Shown here in pieces: positions 28,152-37,617 of a stretch of DNA of 64,000 nt (within the stretch, counting starts at the first letter, position 1; every line of letters starts with the position of its first letter). The stretch is from Yanghanlia caeni (GTDB taxonomy: Bacteria > Pseudomonadota > Gammaproteobacteria > Burkholderiales > Burkholderiaceae_B). The position numbers were made by a program, and so were the translations under genes. Location of the stretch: positions 62,001 through 126,000 of the forward strand of contig JAUZQE010000005.1 of the NCBI GenBank assembly GCA_030733815.1, given 5' to 3'. Under the pieces are notes generated by a model. The model was given only the letters and a program-made list of their open reading frames with translations, ran no database searches and was not told the DNA's origin.

Positions 28152-29945
28152 ATGGATCACATCCGCAATTTTTCCATCATTGCTCACATCGACCATGGCA
28201 AGTCGACCCTGGCCGACCGCCTCATTCACCGTTGCGGCGGGCTGGCCGACCGCGAAATGTCGTCGCAGGTGCTTGATTCGATGGATATCGAGAAGGAACG
28301 CGGCATCACCATCAAGGCCCAGACCGCATCGCTGGCGTACACCGCGCGCGACGGCAAGACCTATCATCTGAACCTCATCGATACCCCGGGGCACGTCGAC
28401 TTCTCGTACGAAGTCAGCCGCTCGCTGTCGGCATGCGAAGGCGCGCTGCTCGTCGTCGACGCCTCACAGGGCGTCGAGGCCCAGACGGTGGCCAACTGCT
28501 ATACTGCGATCGACCTCGGCGTCGAGGTCATTCCCGTTCTGAACAAAATGGATCTGCCCTCGGCAGACCCCGAAGCGGCGGCACAGGAAATCGAGGACGT
28601 CATCGGCATCGAGGCCACCGACGCAATCCGTGCCAGCGCCAAGACGGGCGAGGGCATCGACGAGATCCTCGAAACCATCATTCACAAGGTGCCGCCGCCC
28701 AAGGGCGATCCCGACGCCCCCCTGCAGGCGCTCATCATCGATTCGTGGTTCGACAACTACGTGGGCGTGGTCATGCTGGTGCGCATCGTCAATGGTGTCT
28801 TGCGCCCCAAAGACAAGATTCTGCTCATGGCGACGGGCGCCACACACCTGTGCGAACACATTGGTGTGTTCACGCCCAAGTCCGTACCGCGCGAACAGCT
28901 TTCGGCCGGCGAGGTCGGTTTCGTGATCGCCGGCATCAAGGAACTCGAACACGCCAAGGTGGGCGATACCATCACGCTTGCCGGGCGCAAGGCACCGCAG
29001 GCGCTGCCGGGCTTCAAGGAAGTGAAGCCGCAGGTGTTCGCCGGGGTGTACCCCGTTGAAAGCAGCGAATACGACCAGCTGCGCGACGCACTTGAAAAAC
29101 TCAAGCTCAACGACGCCTCGCTGATGTTCGAGCCCGAGGTGTCGCAGGCGCTGGGCTTTGGCTTTCGCTGCGGCTTTCTGGGCCTGCTGCACATGGAGAT
29201 CGTGCAGGAACGCCTGGAACGCGAGTTCGACATGGACATCATTACCACGGCGCCGTCGGTGGTGTACGAGGTCGTGACGCGCGACGGCGAAGTGCGTTAT
29301 GTCGAAAGCCCGTCACAAATGCCCGAAGTGGCCGCCACACAGGAAATCCGCGAACCCATCGTGGTCGTCACCCTGTTCATGCCGCAAGACTACGTCGGCC
29401 CGGTGATGTCGCTGTGCAACGCCAAGCGCGGCGTGCAGATCAACATGACCTACCACGGCCGCCAGGTGCAGCTGGTGTACGAAATGCCGCTGGCCGAGAT
29501 TGTGCTCGACTTCTTCGACCGGCTGAAATCGGTGTCGCGCGGCTACGCGTCGATGGATTACGAGTTCAAGGAATACCGTGCCTCCGACGTGGTGAAGGTT
29601 GATCTGCTCATCAATGGCGACCGGGTGGATGCGCTTTCCATGATCGTGCACCGCTCGAACGCACGCAGCCGTGGGCGCGAAGTCGCTTCGCGCATGCGCG
29701 GCCTCATTCCGCGCCAGATGTTCGACATCGCCATTCAGGCGGCCATCGGCGCCGAGATCATCGCACGCGAAAACGTGAAGGCGCTGCGCAAGAACGTGTT
29801 GGCCAAGTGCTACGGCGGCGACATCACGCGCAAGAAGAAACTGCTGGAAAAACAGAAGGCCGGCAAGAAACGCATGAAGCAGGTCGGCAACGTCGAGATA
29901 CCCCAGGAAGCATTTCTTGCTATCTTGCAGGTTGAAGATAAATAA
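28152..29945 (+). CDS. lepA: Elongation factor 4 (LepA)
   Basis: 597 residues, a translational GTPase acting on the ribosome under stress or during initiation. The ATG at 28152 gives [19 protein letters not shown], the standard start with the P-loop; an upstream in-frame ATG is not conserved. Further G motifs are DTPGHVDF and NKMDLPSA. The LepA-specific C-terminal domain ends [17 protein letters not shown]. It lies 21 bases before lepB, the usual lepA-lepB operon. Confidence 0.97.
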   Translation: MDHIRNFSIIAHIDHGKSTLADRLIHRCGGLADREMSSQVLDSMDIEKERGITIKAQTASLAYTARDGKTYHLNLIDTPGHVDFSYEVSRSLSACEGALLVVDASQGVEAQTVANCYTAIDLGVEVIPVLNKMDLPSADPEAAAQEIEDVIGIEATDAIRASAKTGEGIDEILETIIHKVPPPKGDPDAPLQALIIDSWFDNYVGVVMLVRIVNGVLRPKDKILLMATGATHLCEHIGVFTPKSVPREQLSAGEVGFVIAGIKELEHAKVGDTITLAGRKAPQALPGFKEVKPQVFAGVYPVESSEYDQLRDALEKLKLNDASLMFEPEVSQALGFGFRCGFLGLLHMEIVQERLEREFDMDIITTAPSVVYEVVTRDGEVRYVESPSQMPEVAATQEIREPIVVVTLFMPQDYVGPVMSLCNAKRGVQINMTYHGRQVQLVYEMPLAEIVLDFFDRLKSVSRGYASMDYEFKEYRASDVVKVDLLINGDRVDALSMIVHRSNARSRGREVASRMRGLIPRQMFDIAIQAAIGAEIIARENVKALRKNVLAKCYGGDITRKKKLLEKQKAGKKRMKQVGNVEIPQEAFLAILQVEDK

Positions 29946-29966
29946 CGCCGCCGAGGACATGCCTGT

Positions 29967-30854
29967 ATGAGCTGGGATTTCGCCCTGATTCTCTTCGTGT
30001 TGCTGGTCGTTACCGGCACGGTCTGGTGTCTCGATGTGCTGTGGCTCAAGAACCAGCGCCGCACCAGTGCGGTGGCGGCCATGGGCGCGATCGAGCCGGC
30101 GGTGGCCGGGCTCGACAAGGCCGAGGCGGCACGGCTGCGACAGGAAGCCTACGACAAGGCCAACCGCCCGCCCTGGTGGGTGGAGTACTGCACCAGTTTC
30201 TTCCCGGTGATCCTGGTCGTATTCCTGTTGCGTTCGTTCCTGTTCGAGCCGTTTCGCATACCGTCGGGTTCCATGCTGCCCACCTTGCAGAACGGCGACC
30301 TCATTCTGGTGAACAAGTACGAATACGGCATCCGCTTGCCCGTCCTCGACCGCAAGATCATCGAGGTGGGCGACCCGCAGCGCGGCGACGTGGTCGTATT
30401 CCGCTACCCTGTCGACCCGTCCATCGATTACATCAAGCGCGTGGTGGGCGTACCGGGCGACGTGGTGCAGTATCGCGACAAGGTGCTCACCATCAATGGG
30501 GAACGTGTGGAAACCGTGCGTACCGGCGACTACTACGAACCCGACCGCTCGTCATACGTGGGTCGCTATACCGAAGTACTGGGCAACGTGCAGCACGACA
30601 TCCTGCTGAATCGCCAGCAGCGTCAGGAATACATGCCGATTTCCAATTTCCCTCTGCGCGATCACTGCGAATACGGGGGCGGTGGCGTGCGGTGCACCGT
30701 GCCGGCGGGCCACTATTTCATGATGGGCGACAACCGCGACAACAGTCTCGACAGCCGCTATTGGGGCTTCGTGCCCGACCGCTACATCGTCGGGCGCGCG
30801 TTCATGGTCTGGATGAACTTCAGCGAGCCCAGTCGTATCGGCAGGGTGAAGTAA
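29967..30854 (+). CDS. lepB: Signal peptidase I
   Basis: 295 residues. Two membrane helices (about 5-25 and 75-92) place the catalytic part in the periplasm. The nucleophile is Ser102 in PSGSMLPTL and the general base Lys157 in [22 protein letters not shown] is the conserved box E. It removes signal peptides from exported proteins such as RseB, MucD and the binding protein in this window. Its TAA overlaps the rnc start (TAATG). Confidence 0.97.
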   Translation: MSWDFALILFVLLVVTGTVWCLDVLWLKNQRRTSAVAAMGAIEPAVAGLDKAEAARLRQEAYDKANRPPWWVEYCTSFFPVILVVFLLRSFLFEPFRIPSGSMLPTLQNGDLILVNKYEYGIRLPVLDRKIIEVGDPQRGDVVVFRYPVDPSIDYIKRVVGVPGDVVQYRDKVLTINGERVETVRTGDYYEPDRSSYVGRYTEVLGNVQHDILLNRQQRQEYMPISNFPLRDHCEYGGGGVRCTVPAGHYFMMGDNRDNSLDSRYWGFVPDRYIVGRAFMVWMNFSEPSRIGRVK

Positions 30855-31612
30855 TGGGTTCCAGGCTGCACCGGCTCGAGGCGGCGCTCGACTACCGCTT
30901 CACGAATCGCTCCCTGCTTGAGCAGGCTCTCACGCACCGCAGCTACGGTGCCCAGCACAACGAACGCATGGAATTCCTGGGCGACGGTGTGCTCAATTTC
31001 GTGGTGGCCTCGCTGCTGTTCGACCGCTTTCCGGGTACCGATGAAGGCGACCTGTCGCGCATGCGTGCCAACCTCGTGCGCCAGGCCACCCTGGCCGAAA
31101 TCGCCACCCGCCTGGGGCTGTCCGACCAGTTGCGTCTGGGTGAGGGCGAGCTCAAGAGCGGCGGGTACGGGCGCCCCTCCATTCTGTCCGACGCCTTCGA
31201 GGCCATTCTGGGCGCCATCTATCTCGACGGTGGCTTCGAGGTGGTGCGCCGTGTCATCGCCACGCTGTACGAGGAGCTGCTTGCAAACATCGACCCGCGC
31301 AGCCAGGGCAAGGATCCCAAAACATTGCTGCAGGAGCGGTTGCAGGCGTTGCGGCTCGAACTGCCCACGTATACGGTTGTAGCCACCCATGGCGCGGCGC
31401 ATAATCAGCTTTTCGAGGTGGCCTGCGAAGTGGCTCAGCTCGACATCCGGGCCGAAGCGTCCGGCTCCAGCAGGCGGGCCGCCGAACAGGCCGCCGCGCA
31501 GCGCGTGATCGAGCGGCTCGAAGCCAAGCAGGGCACCGTCGAAGTGCCCCGCCGTCGCAAGCGCCGGGCACCGGCCCAGGCGCCTGCAGCCCTGTCTCAG
31601 GAAGACAAATGA
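30854..31612 (+). CDS. rnc: Ribonuclease III
   Basis: 252 residues from the ATG at 30854, overlapping lepB by one base. The signature [12 protein letters not shown] contains catalytic Glu40 and Asp44, and [16 protein letters not shown] contains the second acidic pair. A double-stranded RNA-binding domain covers about residues 155-225, followed by a basic tail (RRRKRRAP). It processes rRNA precursors and structured mRNAs. The open frame continues backwards through lepB, but only this start gives a canonical RNase III. The stop overlaps the era start by four bases. Confidence 0.96.
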   Translation: MGSRLHRLEAALDYRFTNRSLLEQALTHRSYGAQHNERMEFLGDGVLNFVVASLLFDRFPGTDEGDLSRMRANLVRQATLAEIATRLGLSDQLRLGEGELKSGGYGRPSILSDAFEAILGAIYLDGGFEVVRRVIATLYEELLANIDPRSQGKDPKTLLQERLQALRLELPTYTVVATHGAAHNQLFEVACEVAQLDIRAEASGSSRRAAEQAAAQRVIERLEAKQGTVEVPRRRKRRAPAQAPAALSQEDK

Positions 31613-32496
31613 CGACACCATTCCGTTGCGGTTACGTCGCCATCGTCGGGCGGCCCAACGTAGGCAAATCGACGCTGGCCAATGCCCTGATCGGTGCCAA
31701 GATTTCCATCGTGTCGCGCAAGGCCCAGACTACGCGGCATCGCATCAACGGCGTGCTGACGCGCGAGCATGAACAGTTCGTGTTCGTCGACACACCCGGT
31801 TTCCAAACGCGTCATGGCGGCGCCATGAACCGCATGATGAACCGCGTGGTCACGCAGGCATTGTCTGAGGTTGATGTGGTGGTTCATGTTGTCGAGGCCG
31901 GCAAATGGTCACCGGGCGACGAAAAATTGCTGCCGCTGCTGCCGGCCCCGGAAAAAACCATACTGGTGCTGAGCAAGGTCGACAGCCTCAAGAACAAGAA
32001 TGAGCTGTTTCCCTTCACGCAGAAGCTGCTGCAGCAGTATCCATATTCGGCGGTGGTGCCCGTTAGCGCCGTGAAGAACGTGCAGCTCGAGCAGCTGCTC
32101 GATGAAATTGCACAACGCCTGCCCGAAGGCGAGCCCATGTTCGAGGCCGACACGCTCACCGACCGCTCCATGCGCTTCATCGTCGCCGAGCTCATCCGCG
32201 AAAAGATCTTCCGGCTGGTGGGCGACGAGCTGCCCTATGGGTGCACCGTGGTCATCGAGCAGTGGGAAGAGAACGAGACCGGCGCGCGCATTGCGGCCTG
32301 CGTGGTCGTCGAACGCGAAAGCCACCGGCCGATTCTGCTGGGTGCGGGCGGCAACCACATGAAGCGCATTGCCACCGAAGCGCGCCAGGACATCGTCAAA
32401 CTGCTGGAAAAGCCGGTGTTTCTCGACGTCTACATCAAGGTGCGCAAGGGCTGGTCGGAGCGCGAGAGCACCTTGCGCGATCTGGGGTATGAGTAG
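31609..32496 (+). CDS. era: GTPase Era
   Basis: 295 residues. G motifs: [22 protein letters not shown] and [14 protein letters not shown]-binding domain follows from about residue 200 ([15 protein letters not shown]). Era binds the 3-prime end of 16S rRNA and assists 30S assembly. The rnc-era coupling by overlapping codons is widely conserved, and recO starts within the last codons. Confidence 0.97.
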   Translation: MTTPFRCGYVAIVGRPNVGKSTLANALIGAKISIVSRKAQTTRHRINGVLTREHEQFVFVDTPGFQTRHGGAMNRMMNRVVTQALSEVDVVVHVVEAGKWSPGDEKLLPLLPAPEKTILVLSKVDSLKNKNELFPFTQKLLQQYPYSAVVPVSAVKNVQLEQLLDEIAQRLPEGEPMFEADTLTDRSMRFIVAELIREKIFRLVGDELPYGCTVVIEQWEENETGARIAACVVVERESHRPILLGAGGNHMKRIATEARQDIVKLLEKPVFLDVYIKVRKGWSERESTLRDLGYE

Positions 32497-33076
32497 CCGC
32501 GGGCAGCGCGTCAATCATGTGGGCGCCTACATGCTGCATGGCTCCGCATGGCGCGAGACCTCGCTCATCGTGCAGATCTTCACCCGTGAACACGGTAACG
32601 TCGCGTTGGTGGCAAAGGGCGCCAAACGCCCGTATTCCGCGCTGCGCGCGGTACTGGTCGCGTTTCAGCCCCTTGTGGTGTCGTGGTCGGGGGCGGGCGA
32701 AGTCAAGACCCTCACTCGGGCGGAACTGGCCGGAATCCGGCGGCTCGATGGGCGTGCGTTGATGTCGGCCTGGTACATGAACGAGCTGTTGCTGCGTATG
32801 CTGCCACGCGAAGACCCTCATCCCGTGCTGTACGACGCCTACGATGCCGCCCTGCAGGCTCTGCAGGAGGGTGGCCGCGCAGCCGCTGCGTTGCGACGGT
32901 TCGAGTGGGTGCTGCTGGAAGAAACCGGCTATGGCGTGGGGGGCGATGTGCCTGCCTTCGACGACCCGGAACAAGAGCGCCGCATGCGGCCCCTGCTGCG
33001 TGCCCGGCTCGATGAACTGCTGGGGCGGCCCCTGCGCACGCGCACGGTCATGCTCGAACTGCAGCGTTATTCCTGA
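32489..33076 (+). CDS. recO: DNA repair protein RecO (short form)
   Basis: 195 residues from the ATG at 32489, overlapping era by eight bases. RecO loads RecA onto SSB-coated DNA in the RecFOR pathway. The N-terminal OB-fold is clear (AYMLHGSAWRETSLIVQIFT, LVAKGAKRPYSALR) and so is the helical segment ALRRFEWVLLEETGYG. E. coli RecO has 242 residues. Here the section between GYG and the C-terminus is about 45 residues shorter, but the final LELQRYS-like end is kept, which looks like an internal loss rather than a truncation. No frameshift is visible. Confidence 0.88.
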   Translation: MSSRGQRVNHVGAYMLHGSAWRETSLIVQIFTREHGNVALVAKGAKRPYSALRAVLVAFQPLVVSWSGAGEVKTLTRAELAGIRRLDGRALMSAWYMNELLLRMLPREDPHPVLYDAYDAALQALQEGGRAAAALRRFEWVLLEETGYGVGGDVPAFDDPEQERRMRPLLRARLDELLGRPLRTRTVMLELQRYS

Positions 33077-33792
33077 TGTCTCCCGGTTCTGAAATGCCTC
33101 TTGCCACTCCGAAACCCGTCGCGGCGGGCACGCGGTCCCTGACGACGGCTTCGGCTGCACCCCGGGTGCTGCGCCCGGCCGCAGCCGCTTTAGCTGCAGC
33201 CGGCCAGCAGGCGCGTCCGTTGCCCGGCATCGTCGTGCTCGATACCTGCGTGCTGCTATCGAACGTATTGCGGCGCGTATTTCTTGCGCTGGCCGCCGAA
33301 GGGTGCTTCGTGCCGGTATGGAGTCAGCGCATCGGTGAGGAGTGGCGTCGCAACGCGGCACGCATCTGGGGTGTCGCCCAAGCGGATATCGATGCGCAAT
33401 GGGCTGCGCTGCAGCGCGCGTTTCCACACGCCGATCAGGGTGACGTGAGCGCGCACGAGGCCGGCCTGCACCGCAGCGACCCCAAAGACTGGCACGTGAT
33501 TGCTGCCGGGCGGGCCGCTAAAGGCCGGTTTCCGGCGCGCACGGCCGCAATCGTTACACGCAACACCCGTGATTTCAACCGCACCGAGCTGCGCGGCTAC
33601 GGGCTGACGCTGCACGAGCCCGATGAACTGCTGGTGCGCTGTCACACCGCGCAGCCCGAGCTCATGGGCGCGATCGTGCCCCAGGCACCGGTCATGGCCG
33701 CCGCTCCGGGGCGTGCGCCCGACACGCTCGAAGCGGTGCTCAAGCGCGAGCGCCTGTTCCGTCTGAACCGTCTGTACAGGAGCCAGCCGTGA
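33076..33792 (+). CDS. PIN-domain protein (putative ribonuclease)
   Basis: 238 residues. The PIN core starts with VVLDTCVLLSN (Asp56), continues with the acidic RIGEEWRRNAARIWG and SDPKDWHVIAAG, and ends with VTRNTRDFNR. These four acidic points fit the metal site of PIN nucleases (VapC-like). An N-terminal Ala/Pro-rich extension of about 50 residues and a basic C-terminal tail (LKRERLFRLNRLYRS) are unusual for small VapC toxins. No antitoxin gene is adjacent. Its ATG overlaps the recO stop (TGATG) and its stop overlaps the next start (GTGA), so it is built into the rnc-era-recO chain. Target RNA unknown. Confidence 0.8.
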   Translation: MSPGSEMPLATPKPVAAGTRSLTTASAAPRVLRPAAAALAAAGQQARPLPGIVVLDTCVLLSNVLRRVFLALAAEGCFVPVWSQRIGEEWRRNAARIWGVAQADIDAQWAALQRAFPHADQGDVSAHEAGLHRSDPKDWHVIAAGRAAKGRFPARTAAIVTRNTRDFNRTELRGYGLTLHEPDELLVRCHTAQPELMGAIVPQAPVMAAAPGRAPDTLEAVLKRERLFRLNRLYRSQP

Positions 33793-34673
33793 GGCAAGGC
33801 GTTGCCCTTTCGGTTTTTTCCTCCTTTCTCTTCGCGCTGCTGTACTACTACGCCACCGTGCTGCATCCGCTTTCCGGTGCCAGCATCTTCGCGTGGCGGG
33901 TGGTGCTGGCGCTGCCGTTGGTGGCGCTGTTGATCACCCGTGGGCGCGACTGGAGCAGCGTGCACGCGGTGCTCGTACGCCTGCGCAGCGAGCCCTTGCT
34001 GGTGGCGGCATTGCTCGTGTGCGGTGCGCTGATCGGCGTGCAGCTATTGCTGTTCGTATGGGCGCCCCTGCACGGCTACGGGCTGGACGTGTCGCTGGGC
34101 TACTTCCTGCTGCCGCTCGTCATGGTGGTGGTGGGCAGGCTGGTGTATGGCGAGCGTCTCACGCCCTGGCAGAAGGCCGCGGTTTTCATGGCGGCGATCG
34201 GGGTGGGGCACGAAGTGCTGCGTGTGGGCTCCGTGTCGTGGCCCACGGCCGTGGTGGCGCTAGGTTACCCCCCGTACTTCATGCTGCGGCGCCGCCTGCG
34301 CCTGAGCTCACTGGTAGGGCTGTGGTTCGACATGCTGCTGCTGTTGCCGGTGGCGCTCTGGCTGCTGTACAGCGAAACTCCGGGCGTGGTCGCGCAGTTC
34401 ACCGACAGGCCGTTGCTGTGGGTGCTGGTGCCGCTGCTGGGCGTGATCAGTTCGGTGGCATTGTTGTGTTATCTGATTGCAAGCCGGCGCCTGCCCTTGG
34501 GGCTTTTTGGCGTGCTCAGTTATGTGGAGCCCGTGCTGCTCTTCTGGGTGGCGTTCCTGCTGCTGGGTGAGCCCGTTACGCTGCGCGCCTGGTTCACTTA
34601 TGTGCCCATCTGGGTCGCGGTGCTGCTGCTGGTGTGCGAAGGTGTGCTGGCGCTCAGGCGCGGCTCGCGCTGA
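33789..34673 (+). CDS. RarD-like DMT-superfamily transporter
   Basis: 294 residues with about ten hydrophobic helices in two EamA-like halves. The pattern VLHPLSGASIFAWRVV near the start and LGYFLLPLVMVVVGR in the middle match RarD, an EamA-type permease of unknown substrate. The second half contains SYVEPVLLFWVAFLLLGEP. Start is GTG at 33789, sharing four bases with the PIN gene stop. It is the last gene of the block that began at yceD and is followed by its own hairpin terminator. Confidence 0.87.
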   Translation: MRQGVALSVFSSFLFALLYYYATVLHPLSGASIFAWRVVLALPLVALLITRGRDWSSVHAVLVRLRSEPLLVAALLVCGALIGVQLLLFVWAPLHGYGLDVSLGYFLLPLVMVVVGRLVYGERLTPWQKAAVFMAAIGVGHEVLRVGSVSWPTAVVALGYPPYFMLRRRLRLSSLVGLWFDMLLLLPVALWLLYSETPGVVAQFTDRPLLWVLVPLLGVISSVALLCYLIASRRLPLGLFGVLSYVEPVLLFWVAFLLLGEPVTLRAWFTYVPIWVAVLLLVCEGVLALRRGSR

Positions 34674-34719
34674 CGCCGCGTACTACGGCTCGCTGACCTC
34701 GGGCGCGATCGGGCACCCC

Positions 34720-34749
34720 AAAAAAATGCCCGCGACATGTGCGCGGGCA
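34720..34749 (-). terminator. Intrinsic terminator for the Bax-inhibitor-like gene
   Basis: TGCCCGCG (34727-34734) and CGCGGGCA (34742-34749) form an eight-pair stem with a seven-base loop. On the minus strand seven T follow (34720-34726 are A on the plus strand). Confidence 0.85.
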
Positions 34750-34768
34750 GGGTTTCATGGCGTGAAGT

Positions 34769-34803
34769 AGGCGCCACTGGCGCCCGCATTCGTGGCGCCT
34801 TTT
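34769..34803 (+). terminator. Probable terminator for the rarD-like gene, overlapping the opposing stop codon
   Basis: AGGCGCCAC (34769-34777) and GTGGCGCCT (34792-34800) pair perfectly over nine bases, and a TTTT run includes the last stem base. The run overlaps the stop codon of the convergent membrane-protein gene at 34802. Confidence 0.6.
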
Positions 34804-35509
34804 AGTCGCGATCGCCGCCAAAAATGCCCAGCAGCATGAGCAGGTTGGCGAAGATGTTGTACAGGTCGAGGTAGACGGCCAGCGTGGCGGAAATATAGTT
34901 GGTTTCGCCGCCGTTGATGATGCGCTGCAGATCGACGAGCAGCAGCGCCGAAAAGATGCCGATGGCCATGACCGACACGGTGAGCATCAGCGCCGGCAGT
35001 TGCAGGAAGATGTTGGCCAGCGACGCGACGATCAGGATCACCACGCCGATGAACAGGAACTTCTGCATGCCCGAGAAGTCGCGCTTGGTGGTGCTGGCCA
35101 CACTGGCCATGACCCCGAACACGGCCGCCGTGCCGCCGAAAGCCAGCATGATCAGCTGTGCGCCGTTGGCCATGCCCAGCACGAAGCCCAGCAGTCGCGA
35201 CAGCATCAGGCCCATGAAGAAGGTGAATGCCAGCAGAAGGGCCACCCCCAGCGAGCTGTTCTTGTTGCGCTCGATGGCGAACATGAGCCCGAAGGCGCCG
35301 ATCAGAAAGAGAATGGCAGTGACGCCGGGGCTTGCGCCCATAATCTGATTGAAGCCGGTGGACAGCCCGACCATCGCGCCCAGTACGGTGGGCACCATGG
35401 AAAGCGCGAGCAGCCAGTAGGTGTTGCGCAATACCTTGTTGCGCGTAGCCTGCGAAATCGCGGTGTCGTAGCCGGCTTGCCTCGATAGCGATTGGCGAAA
35501 ATCGTTCAT
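34802..35509 (-). CDS. Bax inhibitor-1/YccA family membrane protein
   Basis: 235 residues with seven predicted membrane helices. The N-terminal cytosolic segment ends RNKVLRNTYWLLALSMVPT, the typical entry to BI-1 proteins, and the last helix is followed by the short GIFGGDRD tail. The conserved ALLLVDLQRIINGGETNYI with its acidic residues lies before the last helix and corresponds to the pH-sensing region of bacterial BsYetJ homologues. Relatives (YbhL, YccA) form calcium-leak channels or bind the FtsH protease. It is monocistronic and converges with the rarD-like gene. Confidence 0.9.
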   Translation of the reverse strand: MNDFRQSLSRQAGYDTAISQATRNKVLRNTYWLLALSMVPTVLGAMVGLSTGFNQIMGASPGVTAILFLIGAFGLMFAIERNKNSSLGVALLLAFTFFMGLMLSRLLGFVLGMANGAQLIMLAFGGTAAVFGVMASVASTTKRDFSGMQKFLFIGVVILIVASLANIFLQLPALMLTVSVMAIGIFSALLLVDLQRIINGGETNYISATLAVYLDLYNIFANLLMLLGIFGGDRD

Positions 35510-35628
35510 CTGTGAACCTCTGTTTGAATGTGAACGCGCGGTTGCGCACCAATAGGTGTGAGCTTAACTTACAAGAAGCTGACATATCAAGCGGCAATCC
35601 GGCAAGAGCCATGCCGTATGCGGGCATT

Positions 35629-36063
35629 TCAGGTGCCCGAAATGTCAAAGGCGCGCAGTTCGTGCCCCGCGTCCTGGTAGGCTCGCCAGCGACGCCGCGC
35701 CGCGGCCTTGTCGTCGGGGTGGCCCGACACGATTTCGAGAATGCGCCCGAAATGCTCGGCGCCTGGCGGGCACTCGGTGTCGAGATTCAATAGCCACGTG
35801 TTGTCGGTCGCCAGGGCGGGCTCGGGCGCCCGGGTGGTGAGCAGCACGGGCGTGCATGACGCAAGCGGGTCGTCGGCCATGACGTGCGGCACGAACGCTG
35901 TGGACTCGAACTGCCACAGCAGGCGGTCGAACTTGGCCAGCCGGGCCGCATTGCCCGTGTACACCACCAGCCGCCGGCCGGCCGCCACCTGCTTGCGAGT
36001 CACCTCGCAGGCCTTGAGCAGCCGGTCGGCGGCACCGAACGCGAAATCGACCCGTACCGGCAT
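35629..36063 (-). CDS. holC: DNA polymerase III subunit chi
   Basis: 144 residues (E. coli HolC has 147). Conserved points are the N-terminal RVDFAFGAADRLLKACEV, VVYTGNAARLAKFDRLLWQF, the FVPHVMADDP segment and the C-terminal RWRAYQDAGHELRAFD. Chi links the clamp loader to single-strand-binding protein. The ATG at 36063 overlaps the pepA stop (TGATG), so it is translated with pepA; pepA-holC is a standard pairing. A weak hairpin (ATGCC/GGCAT near 35611-35627) follows the stop but has no T-run. Confidence 0.93.
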   Translation of the reverse strand: MPVRVDFAFGAADRLLKACEVTRKQVAAGRRLVVYTGNAARLAKFDRLLWQFESTAFVPHVMADDPLASCTPVLLTTRAPEPALATDNTWLLNLDTECPPGAEHFGRILEIVSGHPDDKAAARRRWRAYQDAGHELRAFDISGT

Positions 36064-37562
36064 CAATCGCTGGTTTGAGTCAGCAGGAACTGGGTGAGCA
36101 GCGGCACCGGGCGGCCCGTGGCGCCTTTTTCCTTGCCGCTCTTCCAGGCCGTGCCGGCGATGTCGAGATGCGCCCAGCGGTAGCTTTTTGTGAACCGCGA
36201 CAGGAAGCAGGCTGCCGTAACCGAGCCGGCCGGCATGCCGCCGATGTTGGCCATGTCGGCAAAGCGCGAGCGCAGCTGTTCCTGATAGGCGTCGTCCAGC
36301 GGCATGCGCCATGCGGTGTCGCCGGCTTCGCGGCCGGCCGCCAGCAGATCGTTGGCCAGGGTGTCGTCTTTGCTGAACAGGCCGGTGTTGACGTGGCCCA
36401 GTGCCACCACGCAGGCGCCCGTGAGTGTGGCGATGTCGATGACTGCTTCGGGTTTGAAGCGCTCGGCATAGGTGAGGGCGTCGCACAGCACCAGGCGGCC
36501 TTCGGCGTCGGTGTTCAGGATTTCGATGGTTTGCCCCGACATGCTGGTGACCACATCGCCCGGCTTGTTGGCGCGGCCGCTGGGCATGTTTTCGCACGAT
36601 GCGATGAGGCCGACGACTTCACGATCCAGTTCGAGCTCGGCCACGGCGCGCAGGGTGCCCAGCACGCTGGCGGCACCGCACATGTCGTACTTCATTTCGT
36701 CCATGTTGGCGGCCGGCTTGATGGAGATGCCGCCCGAGTCGAAGGTGAGCCCCTTGCCCACCAGCACGATGGGCGCCTTGCCCTTGGCCTTGCCGCCCTT
36801 CGGGGCATGACGCAGCACGATGAACGCGGGCGGTTCGTCGGAGCCGCGCGCTACCGACAGGAAGGCGCCCATGCCTTCGGCTTCGATCTGCTTGCGATCG
36901 AGCACCTGCACCTTGAGCGATTTGAATTCCTTGCCCAGCTTCTTGGCCGTTTCGCCGAGGTAGGTGGGGGTGCAGACGTTGGGCGGAAGGTCGCCCAGCA
37001 TGCGGGCCAGGTTCACTCCGTTGCCGATGGCCGTGCCTTCTTTCAGGCCGGCCTGCGCTTCGGAGGCGGCACCGCGGCTGCACCACAGCACGAGCTTCTT
37101 GAGCCGGGCAGGGGGTTCGCGATCTTTGGTGAGCGTGGCCTCGTAGCGGTAGGTGGCCTGCAGGGCACCCGAAGCCATGGCGCGGGCGCGGGCGCGCAGA
37201 CTGCTGCCCTCGCATTCGATGCTGGCCAGGGCCGAGGCGCCCTCGGTCACGTTCAGGCCGATGCAGGCGGCGGCGAAGCTGCGCTCGGCGCCAGCGTGTG
37301 CAGCCGCGTTGTAGGATTCCTGCTTGCCCAGCCCGACGAGAATCACGCGTTCGGCCTTCACACCCGGCAGATTGCGCAGAACGGTATGCGTATTGGCCTT
37401 GCCCTTGAACTCGGACTTGACTACGGCGCGGATGGCGCCCTCGGCTGCCCGATCGATGACTTCAGCCGGCGCGCTCAGCACGCCGTCTTCGAAAACGCCG
37501 ACGCCCAGTGCGGGAGAACGCAGTTGCTGAAGGCCGGCAGTGGTCTGTGTGCTAAATTCCAT
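36063..37562 (-). CDS. pepA: Leucyl aminopeptidase (M17)
   Basis: 499 residues, near the E. coli length of 503. The N-terminal macro-like domain is followed by the M17 catalytic domain with the metal-binding KGLTFDSGGISIKP, DMCGAASVLG and the signature NTDAEGRLVL. It removes N-terminal leucine and other residues from peptides, and in E. coli PepA also binds DNA at recombination sites and at carAB. The start at 37562 (MEFSTQTTAGLQQLRSPALG) is supported by the divergent lptF 55 bases away. Confidence 0.96.
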   Translation of the reverse strand: MEFSTQTTAGLQQLRSPALGVGVFEDGVLSAPAEVIDRAAEGAIRAVVKSEFKGKANTHTVLRNLPGVKAERVILVGLGKQESYNAAAHAGAERSFAAACIGLNVTEGASALASIECEGSSLRARARAMASGALQATYRYEATLTKDREPPARLKKLVLWCSRGAASEAQAGLKEGTAIGNGVNLARMLGDLPPNVCTPTYLGETAKKLGKEFKSLKVQVLDRKQIEAEGMGAFLSVARGSDEPPAFIVLRHAPKGGKAKGKAPIVLVGKGLTFDSGGISIKPAANMDEMKYDMCGAASVLGTLRAVAELELDREVVGLIASCENMPSGRANKPGDVVTSMSGQTIEILNTDAEGRLVLCDALTYAERFKPEAVIDIATLTGACVVALGHVNTGLFSKDDTLANDLLAAGREAGDTAWRMPLDDAYQEQLRSRFADMANIGGMPAGSVTAACFLSRFTKSYRWAHLDIAGTAWKSGKEKGATGRPVPLLTQFLLTQTSD

Positions 37563-37617
37563 TCAGATTTCCTGTGATGATCTCGGGGATGCCGACGATT
37601 ATCTCGCAAATTCATTT

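Noticed and set aside
30026..31612. Possible longer RNase III reading through lepB
   Set aside because: The extra residues are an out-of-frame shadow of lepB; the TAATG junction gives the canonical rnc start.
33076..33792. VapBC toxin-antitoxin pair
   Set aside because: The PIN protein is much longer than VapC toxins and no small antitoxin gene overlaps or adjoins it.
35611..35627. Terminator after holC
   Set aside because: The ATGCC/GGCAT hairpin is short and is not followed by a T-run.
35629..36597. Possible longer HolC extending into pepA
   Set aside because: The extension is a pepA shadow; the ATG at 36063 gives the standard HolC N-terminus and length.
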